DNA of 64,000 nucleotides, from NCBI GenBank assembly GCA_033032865.1, contig JAWHQI010000304.1, positions 2,827,001 through 2,891,000 of the forward strand, written 5' to 3'. How positions within the stretch are numbered: the stretch's first letter is position 1; every line of letters begins with the position of its first letter. The notes under the pieces were generated by a model. The model had not been told where the DNA came from. It saw nothing but the letters and a program-made list of their open reading frames with translations, and did not search any database. A program made the translations under genes and the position numbers. This stretch comes from Dactylorhiza incarnata (taxonomy: Eukaryota; Streptophyta; Magnoliopsida; Asparagales; Orchidaceae). Positions 10,287 through 21,150 of this stretch are shown one piece after another.

Positions 10287-10971
10287 TGTACAACCCGTAT
10301 TTGGCGAGTGGGTCCCTCGGGTCAGTTGATGGGACAGGGGTCAGCCAGACCATTCGCCCATACCGAGACAGGAGAAAGGATCCTCAGATTAGTGGGGTAG
10401 GCTGCAGGCGAGAGGGAGCCCGGCGAGTGGTGCCTCCACGGACCATTCGCTCAGGGGGGGCTCGAGCATTTGCCTTCCCTGTCAAGCGGGAACTCGGCGA
10501 GTGGTTCCCTCACGGACCACTCGCCCAGAAGGCTTTGAGGAGGAAATGACCATGATACCCCTGGTGGGCTGCAAATAGCCCTTCGGAACAGCGGAGTTAG
10601 GCTATCAGCAGACCAATTTGGGGTGCGGTTAGTAAAATTAAAAGGCGGATTCATGCTATTTGCAGACCAGCCTGGGAAAACTATAAATAGACCCTTAAGG
10701 GCACCTTGGAGGAGATCCGATTTTAGAGAATCCTCTCCTCTAGGCTAGTTTTGGTTGGCAGCCAGTGCCCTCCAAGGTGCCCGGTTGAGCTTTGGTTCGG
10801 GAGGGGAAGCTCTCTAAGATCTTCCGGGTGTGTGGCGGGACCTCCTCGCTTCAGCCTTGGGTCTATTCCGTTTCCAGCATCCACCGTCAAGAGAGTCTAG
10901 TGAGGGAGAAATAAGCATCGGCTGCACCCCCAGTGGGTCCGAACTCAAGAGACCAGTTGCTGGTTTCAACA
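10287..10971 (+). repeat. 3' LTR of Tat-1
   Basis: Begins TGTACAACCCG after a purine tract (AAAGAGCGGGGA) and ends TGGTTTCAACA. Start and end match the complete solo LTR at 25085-25695 and the LTR of the second Tat element (42906 to 58104), which fixes the boundaries. It contains inverted-repeat units of the form GGCGAGTGG...CCACTCGCC near 10420-10530 and a TATA box at 10682-10689. Confidence 0.85.
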
Positions 10972-11730
10972 CTCCTATATTCGTGACAAATAACGTAACG
11001 TTTCGGGGTGCTGGAGAGTAGACAAAATAATAAACAAACTAAATAAAGCATTTAGGATAGATCATACTAATCAACATATGAAAAGGTTTTTGCCTAAACA
11101 GCAAGTCAGAAAACCACAGATTCTATCCCAAAAATATAGTCTGAATAATTATTACAAAACATAACATGAAATAAAACGTTTGATGATTCTACTCGTCTAG
11201 TAGATCATCGTCATCCATGTCCATGTCTACATCTCCTCCATAATCTTCACTGTAGCTTGCAAGGAATTTCACGAGTCAGACTCTATGAATTTATAATCGT
11301 ATGCAGTAACGTTTAAAGTAAACTAGCTCTTACTAAATGAGCTTAGTACTTCTAGCAACGGTGAAGTAACTCTGTCAGCATCTCATCCAGTCTAACTAGG
11401 ACTAGACCCATTATCTTGCTCATTACTGATCACTATGTGCCTCACCAACACATGTGGGCACGCATCACGTGCAACATTATCAAATGTGGAATAATGTGCA
11501 GTGACCAATAATGTTTAGATTAACATTTACAACGACTTTCAATTTCCAGTTGAATAATTCTTGAATCAACTTACAATGAGAAAGTTGCTTGGTTATCAAA
11601 TGTGGAATAACCGGCACCAGACCATCTTGGGTTTTCATCAAGAAGTTATTTGGGTTTTCAGTGTGTTTTTAGATGCTTGAATGTTGCGACTAGGTTCTCA
11701 CTGTTAAAACATAAACTGCGGAGGAAAGTT
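10972..11730. other. No clear gene; 3' flank of Tat-1 and tail of a copia remnant
   Basis: A/T-rich. The part next to 11731 is presumably the 3' region and decayed LTR of the copia element to its right, but I could not define an LTR. A short minus-strand frame at about 11265-11206 ends in an acidic tail (SYSEDYGGDVDMDMDDDD) and stops; it could be the last exon of a lost gene or chance. Confidence 0.35.
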
Positions 11731-14487
11731 TCATATTTCTATGAACTTTAATCTCATTTCCCCCGATGTTTTGATTGTGAGAGCTCTATTCAATCCTTTG
11801 GTCAAAGGGTCTGCAATATTATCTTTCGATCTCACATCAATAAGGGACATAATCCCTTGACTTGTGAGAGAGGTCAACCAGGATTGTTTCAGCCTGAGAT
11901 GCCTTCTTTTGCCATTGAACAAAGTGTTCGTAGCAATCGTTTTAGTAGCCTGATTATCGCAGTAAACTGCAACAGAACTCATTTTCAGGCTCGACAAAGG
12001 AATGTCCATCACCAAATCTCTCAGTCATTCGGTTTCTTCTCCTGCTGACGCAAGAGCGTAGAGTTCGGATTCCATAGAAGAGAGAGCAATACAGGATTGC
12101 CTCTTGGACTTCCAGGCTACAGCTGCTCCTCCTGGTGTAAACACAAAACCACTAGTGGACTTGCTGTCGTTTAATTCTGAGCACCATGATGCATCAAAAA
12201 ACCCTTCAAGAACTGAAGGCTGATCAGTGTAAACTAAAGCATACTTTTGAGTGTGCTTTAAATATCGCATGAGCCTACCCAAGGCGTTCCAATGGTCTTT
12301 ACCCGGATTACTAGTGAATCTGCACAACATGCCGACCGTAAAGGCTATGTCAGGTCTAGTGCAGACCATGACATACATGAGGCTACCAAGCAGTTTAGAA
12401 TAATCTAACTGTCTAACCATAGCTCCTTCATTGGGCTTTAGGTGGTTAGTGTAGTCGTATGGTGTCTCAGATGCGCTACTGGCACTGTATCCTCACGTGT
12501 CCAACAAGGACTTTATGTAGTGGCTTTGACTTAGGGAAATACCATTTTTCCCAAAGCTCACTTGCATGCCTAGTATAGTGTTAGCTACACCTAGGTCTTT
12601 AATGCTAAATTCTTTTATGAGATCTGACTTAACCTCATCCACTTCGGATTGATCAGACCCCAGAATAAGCATATCATCCACATACAAGCATATTATGACG
12701 ACTTTATCCGATCTATTATGTATGTAAAGACATTTATCCGAAAGACTCGACATGAATCCCATGTTCTTTACACTATAGTCGAACTTCTCATGCCATAATT
12801 TTGGTGTTTGCCTTAGTCCGTATAAAGACTTAAGTAGTTTACAGACTTTCGTTTCGTGACCGTCTACAATGAAACCTTCAGGTTGACTCATGTAGATCTC
12901 TTCGGTCAGATCTCCGTTCAAGAATGCAGTCTTAACATCCAACTGATGAACAACAAAATGCTCAATAGATGCAATAGCAAGGAGAACCCGAATGGTTGCC
13001 AAGTGACACACGGGTGAGTAGACATCAAAGTAATCTACTCCGCTTACTTGTGTGAAACCTTTAGCCACCAGGCGTGTTTTATACTTAGCTACGCTACCAT
13101 CAGGATTCAATTTCTTTTTCAGAACCCACTTACACCCTACGCTTTTAGCCCCTTTTGGCTTATCAACCAACGTCCAGGTGTTATTCTGAAGAAGAGAACT
13201 CATCTCTTCATTTAAAGCTTCTTTCCAGAGTAGTGAATCCCTGGATCTCATCGCTTCCTTATAGGTGGATGGATCGGCCTCAACGTGGTAGGTCACAAAG
13301 TCACTACCGAAGGTTCGTGGAATTCGCTCTCTCACAGAAGTTCTCCTAGACTCTAGGCCAGAGTTATCTACCGGAACGGAATAGGAGGTGCTCGGTACTG
13401 AAGTAGGATCTTCTTCAGTAATAGTTACTTGCATACCTGGGATTGTTAAGTTCTTATCTTTGAGGAACTTATCCTCGAAGAACACCGCATCCCTAGATTC
13501 TATTATGATATTATTAGAAATATCAAGGAACCTATCTGCAGCACTATCCTCAGCACAACCTAAGTAGACACAAGTATTGGTCCTAGGTCCAACTTTAGGC
13601 CTTCTAGGGTCAGGGACCCTGACATAGGCTATACAACCACAAGTCTTAAGTCGAGTAAACGACGGGGGTCTCTTAAACCAAAGCTCGTAGGGAGTAACCT
13701 CTAACTTAGCATGAGAGACTTTATTCAGAATGTGATTCGCGGTCAATACTGCTTCACCCCAATAAGCGGAAGGCATGCCTGCAGTGAGCAGCATAGAGTT
13801 CAACATCTCTGTTAACGTTCTATTCTTGCGCTCGGCTATGCCGTTAGATTGGGGGGAGTAAGGAGCAGTGGTTTCTGCTATGATGCCCTGTGAAGCAAAG
13901 AAGCATCTGAACTCACTGGACATATATTCTCCTCATCTATCACTCCTAAAACGTTTTATTTTCATGCTTAGTTGGTTTTCTACCCTGGTTTTGAAAAGAC
14001 AAAACTTTTCAAACGCTTCATCTTTAGTTTTAAGCAACGAGATATGACAGAATCTCGTGCAGTCATCTATGAACGTGATCATATACTTCCTTCCACCTCT
14101 GGTGACAAAACTTTTAAAGTCACAAATATCGGAATGTATAAGCTCAAGAGGTGTTGTGCTCCTAGTAACCGCCCCAAAAGGTTTCCTAGTGATCTTAGTC
14201 TGAGCGCACACTTCACATTTTTCAAGTGGAGACTTAATGTCTAAGGTGATCTTGTGAGTTCTAGCTACTTGGAACATTTTCCTGTAGTTGACGTGTCCTA
14301 GTCTCTCGTGTAGAGTCCTAGGGCTAACTAAGTTCAATTGAACTTGTTGGACTACCTCACTTGCTAGACTCAGACGGTACATCCTATTTTGGACATAAGC
14401 ACATCCAAAATAGTGCGAGTTAACTGACAAAGTCACCCTGCCGCTACAGAAGCTAAGCGACATACCCGCATCACATCGAATAAAACG
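11731..14487 (-). pseudogene. Ty1/copia pol, minus strand, broken (GAG-pre-integrase, integrase, RT, RNase H)
   Basis: On the minus strand, blocks follow in copia order. 14463-13933 carries the GAG-pre-integrase and integrase zinc finger (HERLGHVNY, CEVCAQTK) and the first catalytic Asp region. 13923-12493 carries the rest of integrase (YSPQSNGIAERKNRT) and RT with YVDD (CLYVDDMLILGSD). 12492-11731 carries the end of RT and RNase H, with the copia C-terminal ADPLTKGL. Three in-frame stops interrupt it (13933-13935, 12493-12495, 12025-12027). Gag, protease and 5' LTR are absent: homology ends near 14487 at the inverted-repeat element. It cannot make a full polyprotein. The blocks remain co-linear, so decay is by point change plus loss of the 5' half. 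Confidence 0.9.
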
Positions 14488-14751
14488 GTTTTTAGGTCAC
14501 TGCGAATACATAAAATGTATGGAGATAAATTCTCATTAATTAGCTTCTATTGGGGATCCGAAGGAGACAAAAGCTATAAGACCAAGACTTTGTTTGGGGT
14601 GGTGGTGGAGGTGGGAAAAGGTCTATTCCTGACGACATCGCCCTCTTTAGTAAGTTCGGATGAGGAGTTTTTTCAAAAGAGCTTTTATAAGAAAGTTGTT
14701 GTGGGTTTTTTGAGTAGCAGGTCCAAGATGACATTCTAAAAACCGTTTTAT
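14480..14751. mobile_element. Small inverted-repeat element (MITE-like) at the copia break point
   Basis: A perfect 16-bp inverted repeat, ATAAAACGGTTTTTAG (14480-14495) and its complement (14736-14751), bounds 272 bp. Each arm is itself nearly palindromic around ACGGT. It sits where the minus-strand copia homology ends. I see no certain target duplication and cannot assign a superfamily. Confidence 0.5.
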
Positions 14752-15332
14752 CAGATTTTCCCTCTTTTATTTTAAGATTGTTTTTCTCTTATTCGTGATC
14801 TTTGTTTATCGCCGCTGACCTTTTGTAATCAACTTATTTAGGATTTATATAATATTTACTAATTTATACAATAAATTTTTAGCATAAAATATATTATTAT
14901 TATTTTAAAAGCTAAACAATTATTATTAAAATGTTGTTCTTTAAGAAAAATAGACATTTTTCAAACGGTCTACAATCACTAATGTCACCACAGATTTTCT
15001 ATCAATACTTTTTCTACCGTCATCGCCGCCCCAAATAGAGCCCTACTTTCTTGAGTGCATGTCTTGGGGGACCGACATCCTCATAACAAATATTTGGAGC
15101 CACGTTTAAGATAAAAAAATTCATGTTGTAGCTAGTGTCCATGATCATACTCATGATATAAAGAATTTAGGAAGAATAATTGTTGGCTCTATCGGTCACC
15201 GATCGACTTCTTGAGTCCTAAATTGTGATAACCGAGTCATAAACCCCTATCTATGCTTGAAGCGTGTGCGTAATATCATCGAGACCTATGCATGACATTG
15301 TAGGAGGATCTGGAAACTCTCGTATTAGAACC
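14752..15332. other. A/T-rich spacer without a gene
   Basis: No gene, LTR or clear repeat recognised. Confidence 0.4.
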
Positions 15333-15543
15333 TTAAGGCTGGTTTGGCGGGGGCAAAAAATCTTGGATCGGTGCGGTCACGACCGCTGCCCTTTTGGCGG
15401 GGGAGTGGGCGCAAGGACCGGATCAGCGCGCAGGCAAAAATCTACAAAAAATTGCTAATTTTTCGCGGATTGGGACCACAACCCAGGGATACGGTCGCTT
15501 ATCGCCTCCACGGATTTGCACCACCGTGCCAAAACACCCCTTA
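15333..15543. mobile_element. Harbinger-like (Tourist-type) MITE candidate, 205 bp
   Basis: TTA duplications (15333-15335 and 15541-15543) flank 15336-15540. The ends are imperfect inverted repeats (AGGCTGGTTTGGC and GGGGTGTTTTGGC, 10 of 13 matching). A TTA duplication with such ends is typical of PIF/Harbinger-derived elements. It is non-coding. Confidence 0.5.
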
Positions 15544-15582
15544 GGTAAGTGATGGGTACCCCATATTTTGTGGTTGCGATTT

Positions 15583-16125
15583 GCAACCCCCCCCCCCATT
15601 ATGAGGAGTGATCATAATGGAGGAGTGGAGGTTCCATAACTTCCTTCACTATGAGAATGGCCATAGTGGAGGAGACTTTTCATAACGCGCGGTAGCACCC
15701 GCAACCGCACGGGGTTGCGCACGTTCCCCCCAAGAGACCTCATGCGCGGGCAACACGTGCCCCCAAGAGCACTTGTGCGCGGGCAACACGTACCCCCAAT
15801 TGCGTCCCCGCGTGCGGGGTAGCGGGCCCCCGAGCGCTCCCGCGCACCCACGCCCCCCCCCCCCCCCCGAACTCTCTCGCGCGCACCTGCGCGGCTGCGC
15901 CCCCCCCCCCCCCGCCCCCCCGCGCGCACCTGTGCTCCCCCGCGCGCTCCCCCACGCGCACCTGCGCTCCCCCGCGTGCACCGACGCTCCCCCGCGCGTA
16001 CCCGTGCTCCCCCGCTCACACCCGTGCTTCTCCGCTCACACCAGCGCACCCCCCCCCCCCCGCGCTCCCCCGCTCGCACCAGCGCCCCCCCCCCCCCCCC
16101 CCCCCCCGCGAACCCGCATGCACCT
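15583..16125. repeat. C-rich low-complexity block
   Basis: Runs of 9 to more than 20 C alternate with CGCG-rich units such as GCTCCCCCGCGCGCACCTG. The complementary strand is G-rich and could form G-quadruplexes. Reading frames on both strands here are low-complexity and not genes. Homopolymer lengths may be unreliable in the assembly. Confidence 0.85.
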
Positions 16126-16693
16126 GCGCTCCCCCGCGTGCGCAGGGCACCGGGCGCACCCGCACGACAGCGCTTGTGTAAGCGAGGTGCGCAACGCGCA
16201 ACCGCAGGTGATAGCGCGCGCGCGACAACCCACGTCGCAGAGCATGCGCTCACGACACTCGCTTACGTGTCGTTGGTCGCGCCACCCTTAGTCGTGCGCC
16301 CCGTCTGAGCACCTCCCCTTGCTACGCGGCTACGTGCACGCTCACGACGCTCCGTCCTGAATATCCCGCCAACATCTTTGCGCTCGCGCAATCGCGCTAA
16401 ATTCCTTCTAAACACATGCTACAATTTTCCCCTCTTGCGTTCACAAGGATTGCATAATTGTTCGCAGTCACGGAACAGTTCGCAAGACAGTTCACATGAT
16501 TGTTCGCAGTTCGCGGGACAGTTCGCAGATCGTTACCATCACTGCCCGAACTACCCGAACTGCTCGGGAGCAAAATCTTCATATGCGCAAAAATGGCGAT
16601 CTGTGTGCTCCAGATCGAGGAATGTGATTTGTCCGTCCGGTAGTTATGGAGGATACAACAGCACAATTACCGAACCGACCCTGTCAAAAACTA
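16126..16693. other. Spacer without recognised gene
   Basis: Contains repeated words AGTTCGC and GTTCGCAG at about 16455-16530. No protein homology recognised. Confidence 0.4.
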
Positions 16694-17642
16694 TAAGGGT
16701 TCGTTCGGTTCGCAGATTTTGGTTTTGATGAATTGGAATTCAGGCAAAACCAAAACCAGTAGGTTTTGGTTTTACCTAAATTCCAATTATGATGTTCGGC
16801 TGCAAGAAGATTTTGAGCTGCGGGAATTGATATTGGGCAATTCAACTGTTCGAATTGGACAGCAATGAGAAACTTAACATTGCTTTGTAAAGAGCACTAC
16901 ACACCTAATAAACATTTATCTACAAATAATGATTCATTTAATTTTAATTACATCTGTGAAGAAGAAGATCCGGTAAACAATGACCTTCATTCGTAGTCCG
17001 TAGATGAGGTAATTGCCTACCCCCATAAAATAGCCATCTCGAAAAAGAAGGTCTGGAATGCAGAAAAAAATTTCATTTCATCCATTCGCATAAATTTTTG
17101 GAAAACAGAACAATGAGAAAGTGTAAGATCTGGAAACCCAATAAATTTTTGGAAGGCAAATGGATGAAATACAATTCCAGATCTGGAAAGCGTAAGATCT
17201 GGAATACAGAACATGAGAAATTTTTTCATTCCAAAACAGAGAATAGAAGAAGATCTGGAAAAGCCATCTCGGAGAAGAAGAACAATGATTTTCTACCGCA
17301 ACTCTAGGTCGCTTTTAACAAAAACAGTGCACAAAAACACAGAAAATGGAGATGGGAGGAAGAAGATGGCTGAGACGTTTACCGGCGACGAGGAGATCTC
17401 CAGCGTCGAGGCCGACGACGAGGGAGGAAGAAGGAAATCGTAGTTCTACGCAGGCGCCGTCCAAAACCGAGAAAACCCTACCGAGGAGGGTGTTTTTTGG
17501 GGGTAGACAATTTTAGAAACCGTGGGTTTTCAGATGAAAACCAAAACCAAGCCAAAAACGTCCAACCGAACAGGTATATTGTTTTACTTATGCCCAAAAC
17601 CAAAACCACGGTCCAAGAAACCATGAACCGAACGGACCATAA
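16694..17642. mobile_element. Harbinger-like non-autonomous element, 943 bp
   Basis: TAA flanks both sides (16694-16696 and 17640-17642). The ends are inverted repeats GGGTTCGTTCGGTTC and, on the complement, TGGTCCGTTCGGTTC (13 of 15 match). Subterminal copies of TTTGGTTTT and CCAAAACCAAAACC lie near both ends. There is no transposase. The interior holds a short plus-strand frame near 17367-17443 (MAETFTGDEEISSVEADDEG) that could be a captured host gene fragment or chance. Confidence 0.55.
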
Positions 17643-18123
17643 AAGAGTTCAGAGTTTTTATTTCAAGACACCTTGTATTCAGCGCCCGAGAGCTCCTTCG
17701 AAGATCCCTCAAAGTTCTCCCTTGGCGTTCGAAGCTTCCTTCGAAGATCTCCATCGGCCTTTGAAGATTTCCCTCCCCTTCGCTGGTGACTTGAAGATCT
17801 CCTTCGACCTTCGAAGATCTCTTCCCTTTTCGAAGCTCCCTTTCGATGGCGATTGAAAGTCTCCACTTTCACATTCTGTTAAATTTCATTGTAAAGAGTG
17901 TGACCTGTCACCCTCGAACACTCTACAACTTGTAACACGCAAAGAGTTAGTGGAATTTGGTTGGCACCGGACCGGCCACGTGATTTTTCACACTTTCTGA
18001 GTTTTCCACCTTAAAAAAGTCTCTGTGTCAGTTGTTCAAATTTTCTTTAACTCTTTGCGCGCTCGACCTGCTATCGAGCTAATACGGTTCGTTTCGACCG
18101 GTTTACGAGCGCTTCGAGTGGCC
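17643..18123. other. Spacer with repeated CTTCGAAGATC words; possible LTR remnant
   Basis: 17690-17860 contains several copies of CTTCGAAGATCTC-like words. 17880-18100 resembles LTR-type non-coding sequence. No gene seen. Confidence 0.35.
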
Positions 18124-18128
18124 CGCAA

Positions 18129-19197
18129 TGTTGGAGTTTCTGAGGTGATCTCAAAGCAATCAACAGTTAGTCTTGCTGCCAACGCAATATGAGCTTATAG
18201 GGTCGCACATAAAAGCGTTTGGATAAATTGGAGAAAGGATTGTGTTGGCCTTACTCATATTGGATATGAGTGGAGGACCAATCCTGTGACTGCTTGGCAT
18301 TAACTTGAGAATGTCTCAACGGGAAATCGTTTAAAGGGTTTAAATGAATGGGTTTATGCTAGACAAATTCGGGTAAAGGCTTTAACCGAACTGTGTCAAA
18401 TTCGGCTAAAGGGTTTAACCGAATTATGTTGATTCGACTAATGGAATTCGGCTATATCGATTCGGCTAATGTTATTAACCGAATTCGACTAAAGGGTTTA
18501 GCCGAAATATATCAGTTCGACGAAATGATATAACTGAATTTATATAGTCGAATCGGCTATAGCATATAGACGAATTCGTCGAAATGGTTTCGCCGAATCT
18601 GAGTCGAATTCGGTTATAGTGATTAGTCGAATTCGGCGAATGTAAATCTGGACAGAAATGTTTTGGTCTGCGGATAGCCTGATTTATGCGTTTTAGTATA
18701 AAAGGGCTTGCAATTCTAGGTTTACAGAGGACTTTTATCTTTTCGCGATTTTGACGTGAACGGCCGACCGGAACAGTTCCGCGCGAGGGTCTCGTTCTTC
18801 CCGTCCGCCGATCGCCTTCCGCCGCTAGTCGTTGCCGTCGGTCGCCGCCTCCCCTGGATCGGATCTAGCAGTCCGTGGAGACGTTGAGAGCATCCTTCTC
18901 CGACCTAGTTCTTATACGACAAGAAGCTAGGGTTCTCCTTTGCTTGTGTGGACTTCTGTAGAGGGATCGATCCATTTCGATTCTTGAAGAACTCAAAGGC
19001 AGACTTTCGGATTTCTCTTGGGAGCACCTTGGTTGAGTGTTGACTCAATCTCGCAAAGGTACCTTATATTTCGATTTGCTTATTCTCTTGAATCATGAAA
19101 ACCGCAAGATCCGTTAGCTTCTTTTGGGTTGTTCTTGTTATTTCCGCTGCGCATATGTGATATGTAATCTCGTTCGAGGGGTATAGAAAACCCAACA
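18129..19197 (+). mobile_element. Solo LTR, 1069 bp, with target duplication CGCAA
   Basis: Begins TGTTGGAG and ends CCCAACA, flanked by CGCAA at 18124-18128 and 19198-19202. No internal domain is attached, so it is a solo LTR left by recombination between two LTRs. A TATA box (TATAAAAG near 18698) gives plus orientation. Upstream of it, about 18320-18640, lies a degenerate array of short inverted units such as TTCGGCTAAAGGGTTTA followed by ACCGAA. The family cannot be assigned from the LTR alone. Confidence 0.85.
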
Positions 19198-19202
19198 CGC
19201 AA

Positions 19203-19291
19203 CAGTAAGCACCATGTTGCCTCGTAAAATTTGCATTTGAAAATTTGACATACACTAACGAAGAACGCAAGCCCCGCGCCAAACAATCTCA
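19203..19291. other. Short host spacer between two insertions
   Basis: About 90 bp between the duplication of the solo LTR and that of the next element; nothing recognised. Confidence 0.4.
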
Positions 19292-19296
19292 AAACC

Positions 19297-19908
19297 TGTG
19301 AAATATTTTGAAGTCGGAAGAACACGTCAACTAACAGGAGAATATGGACACCAAGATAGGAACAATACTATCACAATTTAATAACTATGGCAGCTAGTTA
19401 CAAATGAACAAGACTGAATACAAGTTGCATCCAACTTGAATCACAACAGTCAATAGTAGGAAAGAACTTGGTCACGGACAATGTCCGCTTCTTCTCCGGA
19501 GCACACCACGCAGGTGATACTCGCTCCTCGCTACCGCCGGCGTTAGCGCTAACGCCCAGCGTTAGCTCTCCAACTCGCAAACTCGCTGCTCGCACTCCAA
19601 GATACTCGCACGCTCGCCGCGCTTCGCTTCCTCCACTTCTCGCTACCGCGAGCGCTAACACTAGCGCCGGGCGGTATCTCGCGAGTAGGTAACTCTTCTG
19701 CCGAACTTACTCCAAGTTCGATGCTCGCCAAGTAGCGCTCTGGTATCTCTAACTCGCTCAAAGTTGAGGATACTCGCCACTTTCAGAATCCATACTCTTA
19801 GGGGGGGTACCCCTCTATTTATATACAAAAACCAGGGGGTGACGAGAAGGAGCTAACGCCGGCGGTAGCGCTAGCGCCAGGCGTTAGCTCACTTCAAAAA
19901 ATCTAACA
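19297..19908 (-). repeat. 3' LTR of Copia-Z
   Basis: Matches 22405-23016. On the minus strand it starts TGTTAGATTTTTTGAAG. It contains many GCTAACGC and GCGCTAGCGC words (for example near 19545-19565 and 19655-19675) and a TATA box (minus strand TATATAAATAG near 19817). Confidence 0.85.
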
Positions 19909-19911
19909 CTC

Positions 19912-20100
19912 CCCCTTGAAGTGAGCTCCGGGAACAACTCCAAGCAACGAGCAAAGCCTCCGGAACGGCCCCGCAGATAGGGGCTTCGTGAATATATCTG
20001 CAAGGTTGTCTTCACTCCGCACATGCTCCACAGCGATCAAGCCACCCAGCACCTTCTCTCTGATGAAGTGAAGGTCGACGACATGATCGTGATCGTGAAG
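19912..20100 (-). pseudogene. RNase H C-terminal remnant of Copia-Z
   Basis: Minus-strand frame reading LHFIREKVLGGLIAVEHV and ADIFTKPL, the usual end of a copia polyprotein, followed by the purine tract. It directly adjoins the inverted RT piece. Confidence 0.75.
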
Positions 20101-20107
20101 TGAAGGT

Positions 20108-20528
20108 CACGTGTTGGTGCTGTTGTACGTCGACGACATGATCGTGATAGGGAATAACCTTGAGGAGGTCGCGACGCTGAGACAACAGCTCTCCATACGA
20201 TTCGAGATGAAGGATCTTGGTGAACTGCACCATTTCCTTGGCCTCCAAGTCGAGAAGATGAGATGCGGGCTGTATGTTTCCCACAGGGCGTATGCCAGGA
20301 GGATCGTTGAAAGATTCGGCATGAAGGAGGGGAAGAACAGTTCCGTTCCTCTGGAGGCTGGGCTGAAGCTTCGGAAGGAAGAAGGGAGGATTCTTCCTGA
20401 TCCGAAGATCTTTCGGGCACTGATGGGGAGTCTTATCTACCTGACTATCACGAGGCCAGACATCGCCTTTGCTGTCGGCCGAGTTAGTCGGTATATGCAG
20501 GAGCCGTGAAAAGCCTCATCTGGAGCGC
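20108..20528 (+). pseudogene. Reverse transcriptase fragment in inverted orientation within Copia-Z
   Basis: Plus-strand frame 20111-20509 carries LYVDDMIVIGNN, then FEMKDLGELHHFLGLQ and TRPDIAFAVGRVS, the second half of a copia RT. Gag, protease, integrase and the RNase H tail of the same element are on the minus strand, so this segment is inverted. At its left edge the 19-base word TCGACGACATGATCGTGAT occurs twice, once in the RNase H side (about 20076-20094) and once at the YVDD codons (about 20128-20146). The right break is near 20528, inside the integrase sequence. Confidence 0.85.
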
Positions 20529-21144
20529 AGGAGAGCTCCCGCCGAATGCCGAACCTCCTGCAGAAAGAAGCAAACTCATTGGAGGTAAACTCCCCTCCAT
20601 TGTCGCTTCTCAGCTTCTTCACTCTGCGGTTCAACCTCCCCTCCACAAGCTCCTTCCACTCTAAGAACTTGTTGAATACTTCTGACTTCTCTCTCAGAAA
20701 GTATACCCACGTATAGCGGGTATAGTCATCCACCAGAACTAGCGCATACTTATTGCCTCCATAAGTAAAGGTGGCGCACGACCCCATAACATCAGTATGT
20801 ACGCACTCAAGAGGTGCCTTACACCTAGTCTCCGACTTGACAAATGGAAGTCGATGTGACTTTCCATATTGGCATCCGTCGCACACATGGCCGTCGCCGT
20901 AGGAAGAGAGATGAGGCAGGCCACTAACTAGGCCCTTTGCTGCCATCATCTTCAGCTTGTCCATCCCCACATGACCCAGCCTCTCATGCCAAATCACAGC
21001 GCTGTCGTTTGTCTTCAGCTTGTCCACGTAGGCATTTGCAGACAGAACATATAAATCCTTCACCCTTCTCCCGGTGACTGTGACGTCAGCATCGACAGAC
21101 GATAGGTTCTTCAGGAACTTCACCTCCTTCGGTCCAAACAGCAC
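20529..21144 (-). pseudogene. GAG-pre-integrase and N-terminal integrase of Copia-Z, truncated
   Basis: Minus strand shows WHERLGHVGMDKL, the zinc finger CDGCQYGKSHRLP, the first catalytic region (HTDVMGSC) and SDNGGEFTSNEF with the second Asp. It breaks off before the catalytic Glu, where the inverted RT segment begins. A stop (21151-21153) separates it from gag-protease. Confidence 0.85.
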
Positions 21145-21150
21145 GTGGTA

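Larger units (their letters stand above)
1..10971 (+). mobile_element. Tat/Retand-type Ty3/gypsy retrotransposon, right part (element Tat-1)
   Basis: The element enters the window inside its protease domain. In order it holds: rest of pol (to 3827), an 87-bp tandem array (3919-5890), two antisense genes (8265-6352 and 10081-8784), a purine tract (about 10272-10283) and a 3' LTR (10287-10971). Two RNase H domains, no chromodomain and antisense extra genes 3' of pol are known traits of the Tat lineage (Grande, Retand, RIRE2). Gag, leader and 5' LTR must lie left of the window, so a target duplication cannot be checked. The open pol suggests a fairly recent insertion. Confidence 0.9.

Noticed and set aside
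11206..11265. Acidic tail as the last exon of a host gene
   Set aside because: Too short, with no supporting upstream exon found; only mentioned as a weak possibility.
15612..16308. Proline/arginine-rich frames up to 213 codons
   Set aside because: They follow from C-rich, CGCG-rich low-complexity DNA.
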